DNA of 64,000 nucleotides from Paramyrothecium sp. XJ0827 (lineage: Eukaryota > Ascomycota > Sordariomycetes > Hypocreales > Stachybotryaceae), in assembly GCA_020881915.1 (NCBI GenBank), contig JAJFPB010000002.1:1798001-1862000 (forward strand). Direction: 5' to 3'. A program made the translations under genes and the position numbers. Position 1 is the first letter of the stretch; each line of letters starts with the position of its first letter. Under the pieces are notes generated by a model that searched no databases, had not been told where the DNA came from, and saw only the letters and a program-made list of their open reading frames with translations. Positions 12,002 through 22,436 of this stretch are shown here, one piece after another.

Positions 12002-12203
12002 AGTGGCTAGCAAAAAAAACCCGGACCGCGAACCGTACAATGTATAGCAGCTTTTACTACAAATAGACCTCTAAAATCACTGAAAAGATCTTTTTAAGAA
12101 AATTACAGATGTTATTATTATTTTCTCTATTTTTTCTTATAATTTCTAAGGCTGATATTGACGATAGACCGTTTTGCAGTCTGGGCACTTCTGCTCACCA
12201 CTG
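12002..12203. mobile_element. Short terminal-inverted-repeat element, copy 1 (MITE-like)
   Basis: The left end reads AGTGGCTAGC, an A-run, then CCCGGACCGCGAA. The right end, reverse-complemented, reads AGTGGTGAGCAGAAG, then CCCAGACTGCAAA. The ends are therefore imperfect inverted repeats of about 25-30 bp. The ~150-bp interior is AT-rich and non-coding. A second diverged copy lies at 42279-42499; both share ACGATAGACC, then TTTTGCAGTC, at the right end. The size, the ends and the lack of coding fit a non-autonomous DNA transposon. The exact boundaries and the target-site duplication are uncertain. The terminus loosely recalls Tc1/mariner-type fungal MITEs, which is only a suggestion. Confidence 0.65.
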
Positions 12204-13387
12204 GCATGGTTGCCAAGTACCTTACCTGGAGGCCCTGCATGCAGGTCGTGTAGATCATGCCAGTATCGGGGCTCGAGGTGGCCGGGACAGCCCTGGACCC
12301 GCGACCCCGATGCTGGGGGGGACCAAGGATCCGGAACCAAGGCTAGGCGTCTGGGGCTCCAAAAGTGAATCTAAACCTCCGTGGCTGCGCCCCGATTGGT
12401 CGTCAGCACTGACATCTGTTTCTGGCCCGTGAGTCAGTGGCTTTCGTATAGGGAGAACCGCCAGTGTTTCTGAGAGGGAATCCTTCCTACTTGCTAGGCT
12501 CAAGCTCAAGCTCTGCCATCAACGTTCTAGCCCAGGAACTTCTGCCGGGCCGGAGAGATCATCCACCCAGCACAAGGTGTGTGGTACGCATGGGCTATAG
12601 GCTCGAGCCGGCACCACCATCACGAAAGAGCCTTGTGCGTGAGCTCTGATGCAGACGCGAGGGATCCCTCACCTGGGCAGGGCAGAAGTAAGAATCGTCC
12701 GGATGTGCTCGAACGGGAAGCGTCGCAATTTCAAATGAACAGCCGCTATTCCCTTCTTCGACCGTGCGCGCCATGTGCAGTGCCGGCCTAGCATGTCCAA
12801 ATATTGCCTGAGCAACGATGCCACGGAGGATGAAGGGATCGAAGCTACTCCCTGGCGTGCGGGGCCCTCCTCTACTACAACCGGTACGCAAATCCTCCGT
12901 GAAGATGCTTTGGCGTGCTAGTGCAGCGTCATTGCTGTATGCATTCGTCAGTCATCTCCAAACCGACTAACGCGGGCTAACTAGGTAGGCGAACTTGTTA
13001 GTGCGCTGGGCTTAGCTCCAGGCCCCGGCGACCGGGCAGCCATCTCTCTTACCTGCGCCGTCGCAAACGTGATGGAGAAGAGGATAGCGCAGTTGGGCCG
13101 TGGATTTGAGTTCTGGTTGCAAGGGACCTCCTTGGCAGATGGCGCCGCCTTGTGCCTTCGGGCTCCTCACTTTAATAAAGTCGACGAGCCCCTGCTGTTA
13201 GATTGGCGAGATTTCGAGCGAAATATTTCCCGGCCTTGGAACTTCCTCCGCGTTTCTCGAAGGGTCGTGTTGCCGGACAGCACTCATCAAGCCACTCGCT
13301 GCTCGATACGAGCTGGCAGTTGATGCCCGAGCTTCACTCGTCAAACCCGTACACGAGCATGTTAGGACATTAATCTTACCGGGGTTT

Positions 13388-15118
13388 ATGATGAAGCTTC
13401 TGCACACCATCTTGTCAGCCTGCGTGCTGGTTGCTGGCGCCTATGCACTCGACTTGATATCGGCAGCCGGCAGACTACCGCCGTGTGGTGTAAGTGCATC
13501 TGAGTGTCCCAGGCCATACATTCTCCCATCTCTAATCATCTACAGTTTAACTGCCTAACGTCATCTATCGCCGCCTCATCTTGCCCAAGCATACTGGACG
13601 GAGAGTGTATCTGCAGTGACACCAAATTCCAAGATGCGGCAACACAATGTGTCGTCAGTTCATGTTCCATAACGGAGGCCCTGGGTGGGTACTACTCGTC
13701 AACGAGTTGACTGTCATTCGCTTATGCTATGCAGACATTGGACGAATCCAGGCAGAGGCTTGTCAGTGGCCGGTACGAGACCGAAAGATAGACCTGATGC
13801 TGCCCCTGATCGTCCAGGTGCCTGCAGCTCTAAGCCCATGGCTCAGGTTGTACGCTCGTTGGTCGACAATTGGGAGGTTGGCTCTGGACGATTACCTCGT
13901 CGCGATCGCGGGAGTATGTTCAGCACATATAACGTGACACAGTACCTTCGGTTGACTGATGCTCTTTTTTTCTAGGTCGCATTTTTGGCGATTCTCATGA
14001 TAGCACAAATCAGTAAGATTCGCATTTCGCTCCTTTGGAGACACATCGCAGGCTGACTTTGCTGCAGATGGTCACCTTGCCTTCGGGGTTGATGTTTGGA
14101 CGGTGGATATCCCCACAATGACCACAGGACTAAAGGTGAGTTCCATACCATGGGTGCACATCGCCGCCTTCATCACTGACGTCTCGTTGAGTGGTTCTTC
14201 ATTGGAGAGTCGCTCTATCTCTTCGTCTTAGGCTTGACCAAAGTATCCGTCATGTGCTTCTATCTACGCATCTTCCCACAGCGAGCGTTCCGTTACACGA
14301 CGTATGCATGCATAGCCTTCGTCGTGGCTTCGACTACTGCATTCATGCTCGTCCAGATCTTCCAATGCCGACCGGTTCAATTCACGTGGGAGGGTTGGAC
14401 GTCGGACCTGCGTGGTGAGAAGTGCCTCGATGTCAACATCCTAGCGTATGCAGCGGCAGGCTCAAGCATCTTCCAGGACGTCATGGTGCTTGTCCTCCCT
14501 CTACCGCTTGTGTACAATCTACAAACGAGCCGGCGGGCGAAGTTTGGCATCACCCTCATGTTTAGCCTGGGTATCTTCGTGCTCATTACATCGTGCGTGC
14601 GACTGCGGTACATCGTCGGCTTCGGCCATACCCACAATCCTTCCTGGGACTTTACGGACCCAGCCATCTGGAGTGGGTTGGAGGTTGCAGTGTCCATCAT
14701 CGTGGTTTGCCTGCCCGCCATTCGCTTGCTGGTCGACCGCGTCAGGCCAGGCTGGCTGGTGACAGTTTTCACACGATCCCGGGCCACCACGGGCAAAGAC
14801 ACGGCCGCAACGAAGAGCTCAACGCTACGGAAAGACCGGTCTGCCACGCGGTCGGAAAGCCGAAACGCCATTTACGGATCGCAAGGTGAGGCAAATAACG
14901 ATAGCGATATTGAGCTTGGACCTCATCTTGGGGACAAGAGGCACGGAAACGTGGAGACACAGATCTATCCTGATCGGGATGGCCCGGCCGAGCCGAGCCC
15001 GGGTGGTATTCAAGTTACGACGATAACAAGAATCGAGAACGGTTGGCGCGAGAGTCACCGGAAAAGCAACCTGTCGACCTGCAGTAGCGAGCTCGGCCCC
15101 AGGGTGACCGGGTCATAA
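13388..15118 (+). CDS. CFEM-domain seven-transmembrane (Pth11-type) receptor-like protein
   Basis: Six exons (13388-13489, 13546-13684, 13735-13913, 13976-14012, 14068-14135, 14192-15118) splice to 483 residues. A signal peptide ('LLHTILSACVLVAGAYA') is followed by a Cys-rich CFEM domain, about residues 30-95. It has 'PPCGFNCL', 'SSCPS', 'GECICSD', 'TQCVVSSC', and a further Cys in 'EACQWPVRD'. A fungal rhodopsin-type seven-helix domain follows, with 'LSPWLRLYARW', 'WFFIGESLYLFVLGLTKVSV' and 'CFYLRIFPQRAF'. The C-terminal tail (about 110 residues) is hydrophilic, Ser/Thr/Arg-rich and probably cytoplasmic. Relatives such as Magnaporthe Pth11 sense surfaces, but the family is large and the ligand here is unknown. 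The acceptor for exon 6 (TTGAG) is weak in pyrimidines but restores a clean helix. ATG pairs at 13388/13391 are equivalent starts. Confidence 0.86.
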
Positions 15119-16018
15119 GCGACAGGACGACGAATGCGATGGAAGGACCAAAACAGAGCTTTAAAAGCAATAGAACTAATTTCCCCGGTGTTTGGAGGTA
15201 GGGCCTTTGGGGTCCCTTGCATGGAACGCTTGGAGTATGGAGTCATTGAGCCATTGTACAAGTGCTGTACTAGAGATACCTTGCGAAGCTTTCAATTCAA
15301 TAGATTGACGACTTGAAAATACAATTCCTTAGTGAAGCGCCTTGGTCCTGTCAAGCCCACGACAATTCAAGTTACCACGAAACTGATGAGGCTTGTGTGT
15401 GACTCTCCCTCCCTCTCTCTCTGTTCTTTTTTCTTTCTTTTTCTTATGCTGGTAAATTAGTGGTTTATCATTATCACTAATATTTACTCTTTCTTTTTTT
15501 CCTTTCCTATTTTCCCCTCCCTTGTCGCCGCCCTTCAATTATATTGTGGCTGTTGGACAGATGATGATTTGGATTGCGTGAGATACTAAGCCAAGCCGGC
15601 GTGTGATTGAAACGCGGGAAGGCCGCTGCATACCTTACCTCGAGGTATTAGCTGCCAGCACATGTCAAGTTACCTAATTGTTACGTTTGGCGGAGGTCTG
15701 TCAGGCCCACGAGCTGCCGGCCATTTTGCCCGACGCCGGCGGCCGCTCGACAGATCCCCGAGCCACGGCGCAGCGCCAACCCAAAACCCTGCAGCGAAAC
15801 GTGCTAGAGCCTTACCGGACTCAACGTTAGAGCCCAGCACTGCCGGGCCACCGGCCCCTTTCCATGCATCCCGCTAGAAATCGCCCAGTTACGTTAATTG
15901 CGCACACGGCCTACCGCCCCTCGTTAGCCTCCTTGCCAGAGTCAACCACGTCCGCCTTCATTCGCCCAGGCACAGGGTTCGGATTCGCCCGCCCATCGCG
16001 CCACATACACATCTCACC
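15119..16018. other. Spacer with pyrimidine-rich tract
   Basis: 3' region of the receptor gene, a CT/T-rich stretch at about 15402-15530 and then the GC-richer promoter of the DUF2470 gene. No coding sequence supported. Confidence 0.55.
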
Positions 16019-16693
16019 ATGGGCGCCACGTCGACGGCCGGCGACGAGCGCAAGCAGCGCATCGTCGCCCACATGAATCGCGGCCACTCCCGTGAGCTCT
16101 CGCACTATCTCCGCCACTACGCAGGCGCCTCGCCCGCGGCCGCTTCGTCGGCCACCCTCACCGACATGTCGCTGACCAGCCTGGCTATCACCGCCCGCGG
16201 CGGCGACTACACGGTGCCCTTATCGCCGCCCATGGCCTCTCTGGAGGACGCCCGCGAGCGGCTGGTCGCCATGGACGTCGAGGCCCGCACCGCGCTGGGC
16301 ATCAGCGACGTCGTCGTGGACGAGTGGGTGCCGCCCACGGGATCCGCTGCCGTGACGCTGGCTTTCATCACCTTCTACTACGGCAGCTACTTCGCTTTGC
16401 CCTGGACCGGGCCTGGCACGGCCGCGTGGAATGTCGTCGACCCCGTCTTCCCGGGCGGAGCCGCCACGTTTCGCTGGCTCACCAAGACCATCTTCTGGCC
16501 AGTCATCATGATCCATCTCGCCGAGGCCATCATCTTTGCCAGGACGAAGATGCACAAGTACAGCGTGCAGAAGGGCTCACGAGTATGGTGGCTCTGGGTG
16601 GTCAATTGCTTCATCGTGGGCTATCCTACCTTTCTCGGCATTGAAGAATTTGCAGATCGCAAAAAGGCAGAGAAGGCCGGAAAGTCGCACTGA
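16019..16693 (+). CDS. DUF2470-domain integral membrane protein
   Basis: A single exon of 224 residues. The N-terminal half carries a DUF2470-type motif, 'RIVAHMNRGHSRELSHYLRH', a fold related to the C-terminal part of heme-utilisation/PNPOx-like proteins. It is joined to a helical membrane half with about three hydrophobic segments: 'AAVTLAFITFYYGSYFALPW', 'TKTIFWPVIMIHLAEAIIFA' and 'VWWLWVVNCFIVGYPTFLGI'. The C-terminus is Lys-rich ('FADRKKAEKAGKSH'). The combination is common in filamentous ascomycetes; its biochemical role is not known to me. The gene is markedly GC-rich at third positions, consistent with good expression. The start ATG at 16019 (CACCATGG) has a strong context. Confidence 0.82.
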   Translation: MGATSTAGDERKQRIVAHMNRGHSRELSHYLRHYAGASPAAASSATLTDMSLTSLAITARGGDYTVPLSPPMASLEDARERLVAMDVEARTALGISDVVVDEWVPPTGSAAVTLAFITFYYGSYFALPWTGPGTAAWNVVDPVFPGGAATFRWLTKTIFWPVIMIHLAEAIIFARTKMHKYSVQKGSRVWWLWVVNCFIVGYPTFLGIEEFADRKKAEKAGKSH

Positions 16694-19600
16694 TTAAATC
16701 GTATTGACGGCATGGTGATCTCGAGGAATCGTGAAGCATCAAAGAGACACATGGGCCCAGCGGAAGGGGCACGGGTATGGGATCCGGGTCTAGCCGGTTG
16801 CCCAGAGTTCAATCTACAGAAAGAACTTACAGTAGACCTTTAGATATTCATTATACTCTCATCTGTCTTCCTACGTCTGACGGCAGTATCAAGATTCTCC
16901 CGATGCCTAGGGATGAAGCCATAACTATGAACAGATCACACAATCGTATGCAGCTCTTGAGATGGCTAATGGAGCTTAAGCAAACGCCCCTAACAAACAC
17001 CAACTAATTCAGTAAGGGTATCAATCGAATATGTACTCGCTCCAACTACATGCAATTACTGGCAAAGGGATTGCATGTAAACCTACAGCGTATGCGGACC
17101 CGTAGCCTATACTTCGCTCTTGAGCCGAAGTTACTCATGATCCAGGTGTCGTCTTTAGTGCCCGACTTGGCCTCTTCAAACATAACATTCGTCGTGTATG
17201 TTGGAAGGGCCTGCCGGACAGGCCAAAGGCCGCAAAGACATTGTATGCCATCATGGATATATACGAGAATAAGAAGACCATCATCCTTAACGTCGCGTAC
17301 TTGATTTCTTACCGACCGCTTTCTTAGGGCCGGCTTCGTGGGCAAGCAAGGTCATCGCCAGGTGGCCGGTACAATCTGGCTCAAAGCCATGTCGAGCTAT
17401 GTGCGGCATCTGCGCGATGAGGTTCCCACCGTCGCTGTTGCCCTTCTCTCGTAGGTGCTTAATGGTGGGACTGAGAGCCGCGTTCACACTCTCGCCGCGA
17501 TTCGGTGTTGTCGCCACGAAAGGCTGGGTAGCAGCAGCTTTATAACCCCTATCGTAGGCATCGGGGGACCATTCAATGCAACCGAGACTTCGTCTTTGGT
17601 GTGAAGGCAAGCCGACCTGTTGCACGGCTCATCAGCCTGGAAGAATTTGCTGCAAGTCACTAATCCTCAGGTGGAACAAAACTTCTTGTTCTTCCAGCGT
17701 CAGTGAAACAAACCGGCCGGGGCCTTTCGGCCAGCCCGGGAAGATTTGGTCAAGTGGCCTGAGATGACCGCCTCTCGGAACCCGCTGCGATCTAGGCATT
17801 GGCGGCGCCCTCTGGCGTCATATGAGCCCAGCTGATATGTCGAGGAGAGTTATTATCAGTAACGACGACCTCCCTCTCGGGCTCAGACGGGGGAGTGTCG
17901 TCTTACTGAGCCTCTGCGGGGCCACCTCGCAGCTCCGGTATTGTTTGAAGGCCAGGATAGTCTAACCTACACTATAAAAGTAAGTTTTGGTTGTCATTTT
18001 CTCCAAATTGGTTATCATTCTGCTGTTAGGGCAAGCTTATAGTATTGGTCTTGCCAAGGGTTCTAATGGCCAAGGCCGGCGGAGACCTCATATCAATCTA
18101 TTGGAAGTTAGATGTTGAATACCACAAATTTGCTAGCACTTTTCCGAATGACAATTAGTGGGACAGGGCTGCGTGATTGTCTTGTTTCCACGGGAAAGTA
18201 GGACCGCCAGGTTCTTTCACGCCTACTTGGAGGTCAATGTAAACATGAACTCTTCAACATAAGGGTTGAAGAAATGGTCCATGAAGAGTGGAGGTAATGG
18301 ATCCTATGGCGAGTGACAGAGTACCGATGAAGGTAAGAAGTGACGATCGAAAATAGATAGAGCAAGGGGAGTAAATAAGACAAGATGACAGTGGAGAAAC
18401 TGCTGCTGGAGACAGACTGGAAAGAGTGGAAGGAGCGATTTAATTATGATAGAGACACTGGCTACTACATACCTTAGACTTCCAAGTCATTCGCAACCAA
18501 AAACTGCATTGATAATAAGACTTCGTGCCTTACCTGTACCTGGTCCTAGAGCAAGAGGACGTAAAAGAATTGCGAGCCATACGTGGAAGAGTCTCTAAGA
18601 ATATTGACCAAAAGCTTGATCGACATCTAATACACGAGAATTTTACTGCTAAGAAGCAAGTAAAATTTCAAAAGCTAATATCCGAGTTGATATCCGAGCC
18701 ATGTTGCAGACAGTAGGTGACAATGGACAGGTTCTTCATGTCTGGCAGGAGAGAGCTTTTGCCCACGGCTCGCGAGCTGACAGAAGGGAGAAACTAGAGG
18801 CAAAGAGGAAGAGCCACTGCCTGATCTAATTCGATAGGCGATTGTCGTCCAAATGTAATAAGACATTCTATAACTTGCCTTCACAAAATGCAGTACAGAT
18901 GCTACACAAGTGTCCACGGGGGGGCTATTAAAAGCCTTCTTTGCGATGAAATGGTCGAAGGTAACTTGGGGAAACTTGATTGCTCTGAACAATCTATATG
19001 AGGTATACAGGAGTATACTTTGCTTCAGGAAGGGAAAAGGGGGCGCACAGCAGAATCGGTCCTCCTCCTATGGCCTCGACTAGGCCTCTTCTAAGCCTGC
19101 ACCACGATTGACAAAGCGAGAAGCCAACGACTGTACAAGGCGCCAACGTCATAGCTAAATTTGTCCTTGAAGGCCTCAAATAAACACTCGCTAATGCACA
19201 TACTGGGTTTGATCTATTCATACAATACTGGGTGATGCACAACTTGGGATCATGAATGGTTAGGGTCCCAACATAAGAGAGTAGAGAGTCCCCGCACGTA
19301 CCCGGCCTCCACCGTCGCGGGGGGCGTCTATCTGGTATCTGGCAGTAGAGGTACCTACCTTGGTACCCACGAATCAGCGTTTATGAGACCTCCCAATCCA
19401 GCAATTCCAGCTCCACAGCCACCTTCAACTACAGGTGAGGTTAATTTTTGGGCATCGATCACCGTCGCGACCTGAATGGCTCGTGTGGCGCTCTGAAGGG
19501 ATGTCAGAAATCATTGATCTGAGGCTTCATTGGCCGCTGCCGCCGCTGCTGGGTGAGTCCATCCTGAGCGATGGTTTGGATGAAGTCATCGCTTCTCTGA

Positions 19601-20819
19601 AATTCTATTGCTTCGACTCAAGAAACTTCACCGGACATTGCGCGCACGAGTACTGCAGTCGACTAAGAGCTCAAATCTAACACAGACGTCCTAGATGGCC
19701 TTACTCGAGATGCTCAAGGTATTACTTTGGCAGACAGACGCTGATGATGCCAAGGGACCTGCTGGTGCTGCTTAAAGGAGTGAGTGGCTCTTTCTGGCCA
19801 AGGTCATGGGAAGCAAAACCTCCCTCCGCCAAAAACTCTGCTTCGATGCCTTGAAGGATATCATATCGTGGGGATCAAATTGCTATTGGGCGCCTTGGAT
19901 CTCCCAGATCATGGTTACTCGGCACTTTTCTCTGTGTGCAACGTGATTGGGATGAGTTGGAGGCTGCCTCCACAGATTTCCGAATATCTTCAAACTCCCG
20001 GCGCTCATTAAATGGAATCGCTGGAGCTTTCCACACCTTCCCACCTTTTCCTCTTCAGGCACTGCACTATATCTAGGGGAATAACCTGGTTAAACTCCAA
20101 GTCTTCGCTCTTACCGACTTTTCGCAAAACAAGCAGGTGATGGCTTTGCTTCTAAGTGAAGATTAGTCTCTCTTCTTCTTCAGATATCTCCTTTTTCTTC
20201 TTTCCTTTCTTCTTCTTTTTCCTCCTAACCCCTTCCATCCCTCTCCTTTTCATTGTGTATGTCCTACCCGTAGTAAGTAAGTTAGGGAGACCGTAAATGG
20301 CGGGCAAAGCCTTCACTATGTTGTGTAATGGCGACGGGCTCTGTGCGGTCAGGCCGAAGGTGGCGGGATTTAGTTATCATTGACTAGCTTTGATATGCCA
20401 TAGTGAATTTACAGGTCCATCGAGGAAATCAAATCTCTATCGGTCCATGCAATCATGCTTTCTGGCATTGTTCGGCTCGTTCTTCGCCCGTGCTTGGCTC
20501 ATCACTGAGCGGAGCTCCAACACCCGGGGTGGGTGCGGCGCCGCGCTCGGACTCCGCCAAAAATGCTTCTAGAAGGATGCCTGACACAAAACAGCTTGCG
20601 ACAATTAAAACAACTTCAATGTCCAAGCAATGTCTCCGGGAAACGAGCAGCCGCAAGCCAAACTGAATCAGGGGCGAGTTGAATCCTGATGGGACCATGG
20701 AATTGCTCGCGCCTGATGCTATGGTTCTCTTTGTTTCTTGATGTAGGTACACATATACCACATCGCTTGTCAAACAAAGGAGGGTTGAAACAACAAGTTA
20801 CGATGAGGCGCCGCCCGTT
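16694..20819. other. 4.1-kb gene desert
   Basis: Both edges abut 3' ends of genes (DUF2470 + and RecQ -), so no promoter is required here. I see possible decayed coding at about 17287-17903, short lysine-rich frames at 18360-18720 with stops, a palindrome-free AT-rich stretch around 18100-18500, and a polypyrimidine tract near 20160-20260. No intact gene can be supported. Confidence 0.55.
17287..17903 (-). pseudogene. Possible decayed or unannotated coding remnant
   Basis: Three consecutive minus-strand open segments in different frames have protein-like composition. The first, near 17903-17793, includes 'SPRHISWAHMTPEGAANA'. The second, 17800 to about 17636, includes 'QIFPGWPKGPGRFVSLTLEE'. 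The third, 17625-17287, includes 'RSLGCIEWSPDAYDRGYKAA' and 'GFEPDCTGHLAMTLLAHEAG'. The last segment has a consensus-like donor GGTAAGAA near its end. The segments could be exons of a small gene or the remains of a frameshifted one. I recognise no family. Confidence 0.22.
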
Positions 20820-22436
20820 TCATTCATCGTAATAATTCCCGTCGTCGTACGTGCCCTGCATTGCTTGCGTGCTCACCCATTCCTCGCTTGCCAGTCCCCT
20901 CATAAATCTCGATTCCAGATCTCGAGGGTCCTTGTGCCAATCGCAAGCAAAGTCGCACTCTGGAGTCGTTGTCTCGCCAAAGTACTTGCAGATCTGAGCA
21001 TGCCTACAGGAATTCGTATTCTCGCAGTACAAGGCTAAAGCCTGCAAACTACGCATACGCCCCTCGTAGTTTCCCTTCTCACTTCGATCGCCTTTGATCA
21101 TTCGGGTCACCCGTTCAAGGTCTTCACGGCTGTAGTACAGAAAGCAGTAGCTGGCATTTCCGTCACGACCCGCACGACCGGCTTCCTGGTAATAGCCCTC
21201 GAACGATTTAGGAATCCGCCAGTGAACAACGAATCTGACGTTCTCCTTATCGATGCCCATCCCAAACGCAGTCGTGGCCACGATGATATCATAGCCTGGT
21301 TCGTTGTTGATCCACCGAGCCAAGGTTTCCTCCTTGGCCTCCTTAGTTAGCTTCGCATGAAAAGGCCGTGCACCAATGCCCTCATTACGAAGCGCTGCAG
21401 ACAGCGACTCGCACTCGTCGCGTGATATCGTGTAAATGATGCCTGGAACGTTGTCCAGTCTCTCGCCGGCTTGCCTTAGCTCCTCACCTCGCTGCTCACT
21501 TGCCCGGCGCCCGTACACGCCGCGTATCCAACGCAGAAAATCGGATAGCCGATCGTCTTCTTCGTCTTTGGTGTATCGTATTTCCAAGTGGAGGTTACTT
21601 CTTTGAGGGCTCATCAAAAATGTTTTTGTACGCTCAGACGTGGCGTCAATCTTGAGAATCGTCAGTATGTCCTGCCTCACCCGGGGGTTAGCAGTTGCTG
21701 TTAGGCACATGATAGGGACATCCGGAAATGTTTCTCGAAACCAGGACAATCGCTTGAAATCCGTCCGAAAATCATGGCCCCACTCAGATATACAATGAGC
21801 CTCGTCGATGGCGATTCGAGCAAGTTCTTTTTGCTTGTGCACAAGCTGTAATCGCTCGCGAAAACGGTCCCCCGAGCATAGCTCAGGTGTAACATAGAGA
21901 AGCCTCGTTTTTGGATGACCGGTCTCCAAGTCCCGGTGGATGCGATTCCTTTCAGAGAGCATCGTGTTACTATTCAATGTGCTGGCATCGATCCCGGAAG
22001 CTCTTAATGCTTCAACTTGATTGATCTGGCATTTTGGTTAAATGCCGATTGGTGTCGTGTAGAACGCAAAGACAAATACCATAAGACTCAACAAGGGCGA
22101 GACAACGAGTGTAACTGGAAGTTTTCTCAGAATAAGTCATGTAAATGAATCAAGAGCGAAGACTTACTGCCACGATCAACAACGGCGGGGAGCTGAAAGC
22201 ACAAACTCTTGCCAAAAGAGGTGGCTGCCTGGACATAGACATCGTAGCCTTGCAGAGCGGCGTCTATTATTTCACGTTGATATGGCCTTCTCCTATTAGC
22301 TCAATCACGGGGAGCAGGGCGTATATGGAAGCACTCCGGCAAGGAGGGGTTCTGACCTGAACTCGCTTTTGTGAAACTGGCGGCGGAGCGTGAAGCCGAT
22401 ATCAGTGCAAGAGTCGGTGCGCTTGAGGCTCGGCAT
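20820..22436 (-). CDS. Compact RecQ-family DNA helicase
   Basis: Exons 22436-22357, 22292-22168, 22114-22080 and 22025-20820 splice to 481 residues, placing all helicase motifs in one frame. RecQ motif 0 appears as 'FRRRPYQREIIDAAL'. Motif I is 'QAATSFGKSLCFQLP' (Lys55). The DEAH box with RecQ-type aromatic loop is 'IDEAHCISEWGHDFR' (Asp154). Motif III is 'LTATA' and motif VI 'QEAGRAGRDG' (about residues 360-369). A zinc-binding Cys cluster after motif VI ('CENTNSCRHAQICKYFGE', then 'CDFACDW') is the RecQ-Ct subdomain. No winged-helix or HRDC domain follows, so this is a minimal RecQ rather than the large BLM/QDE-3 type. It is expected to unwind DNA 3'-5' in repair or recombination in the nucleus. 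The exact paralogue is uncertain. Confidence 0.87.

Larger units (their letters stand above)
9680..13387. other. 3.7-kb gene-poor region
   Basis: No family-matching reading frame on either strand. It contains the leader of the zinc-cluster gene near 9680, a perfect 22-bp palindrome at 11537-11558, the inverted-repeat element at 12002-12203, and the promoter of the CFEM receptor on the right. Short frames here are mutually overlapping and unlikely to be coding. Confidence 0.6.

Noticed and set aside
18360..18716. Lysine-rich fragments reminiscent of a retroelement gag polyprotein
   Set aside because: Frequent stops, no recognisable zinc knuckle, protease or polymerase motif, and no long terminal repeats found nearby.
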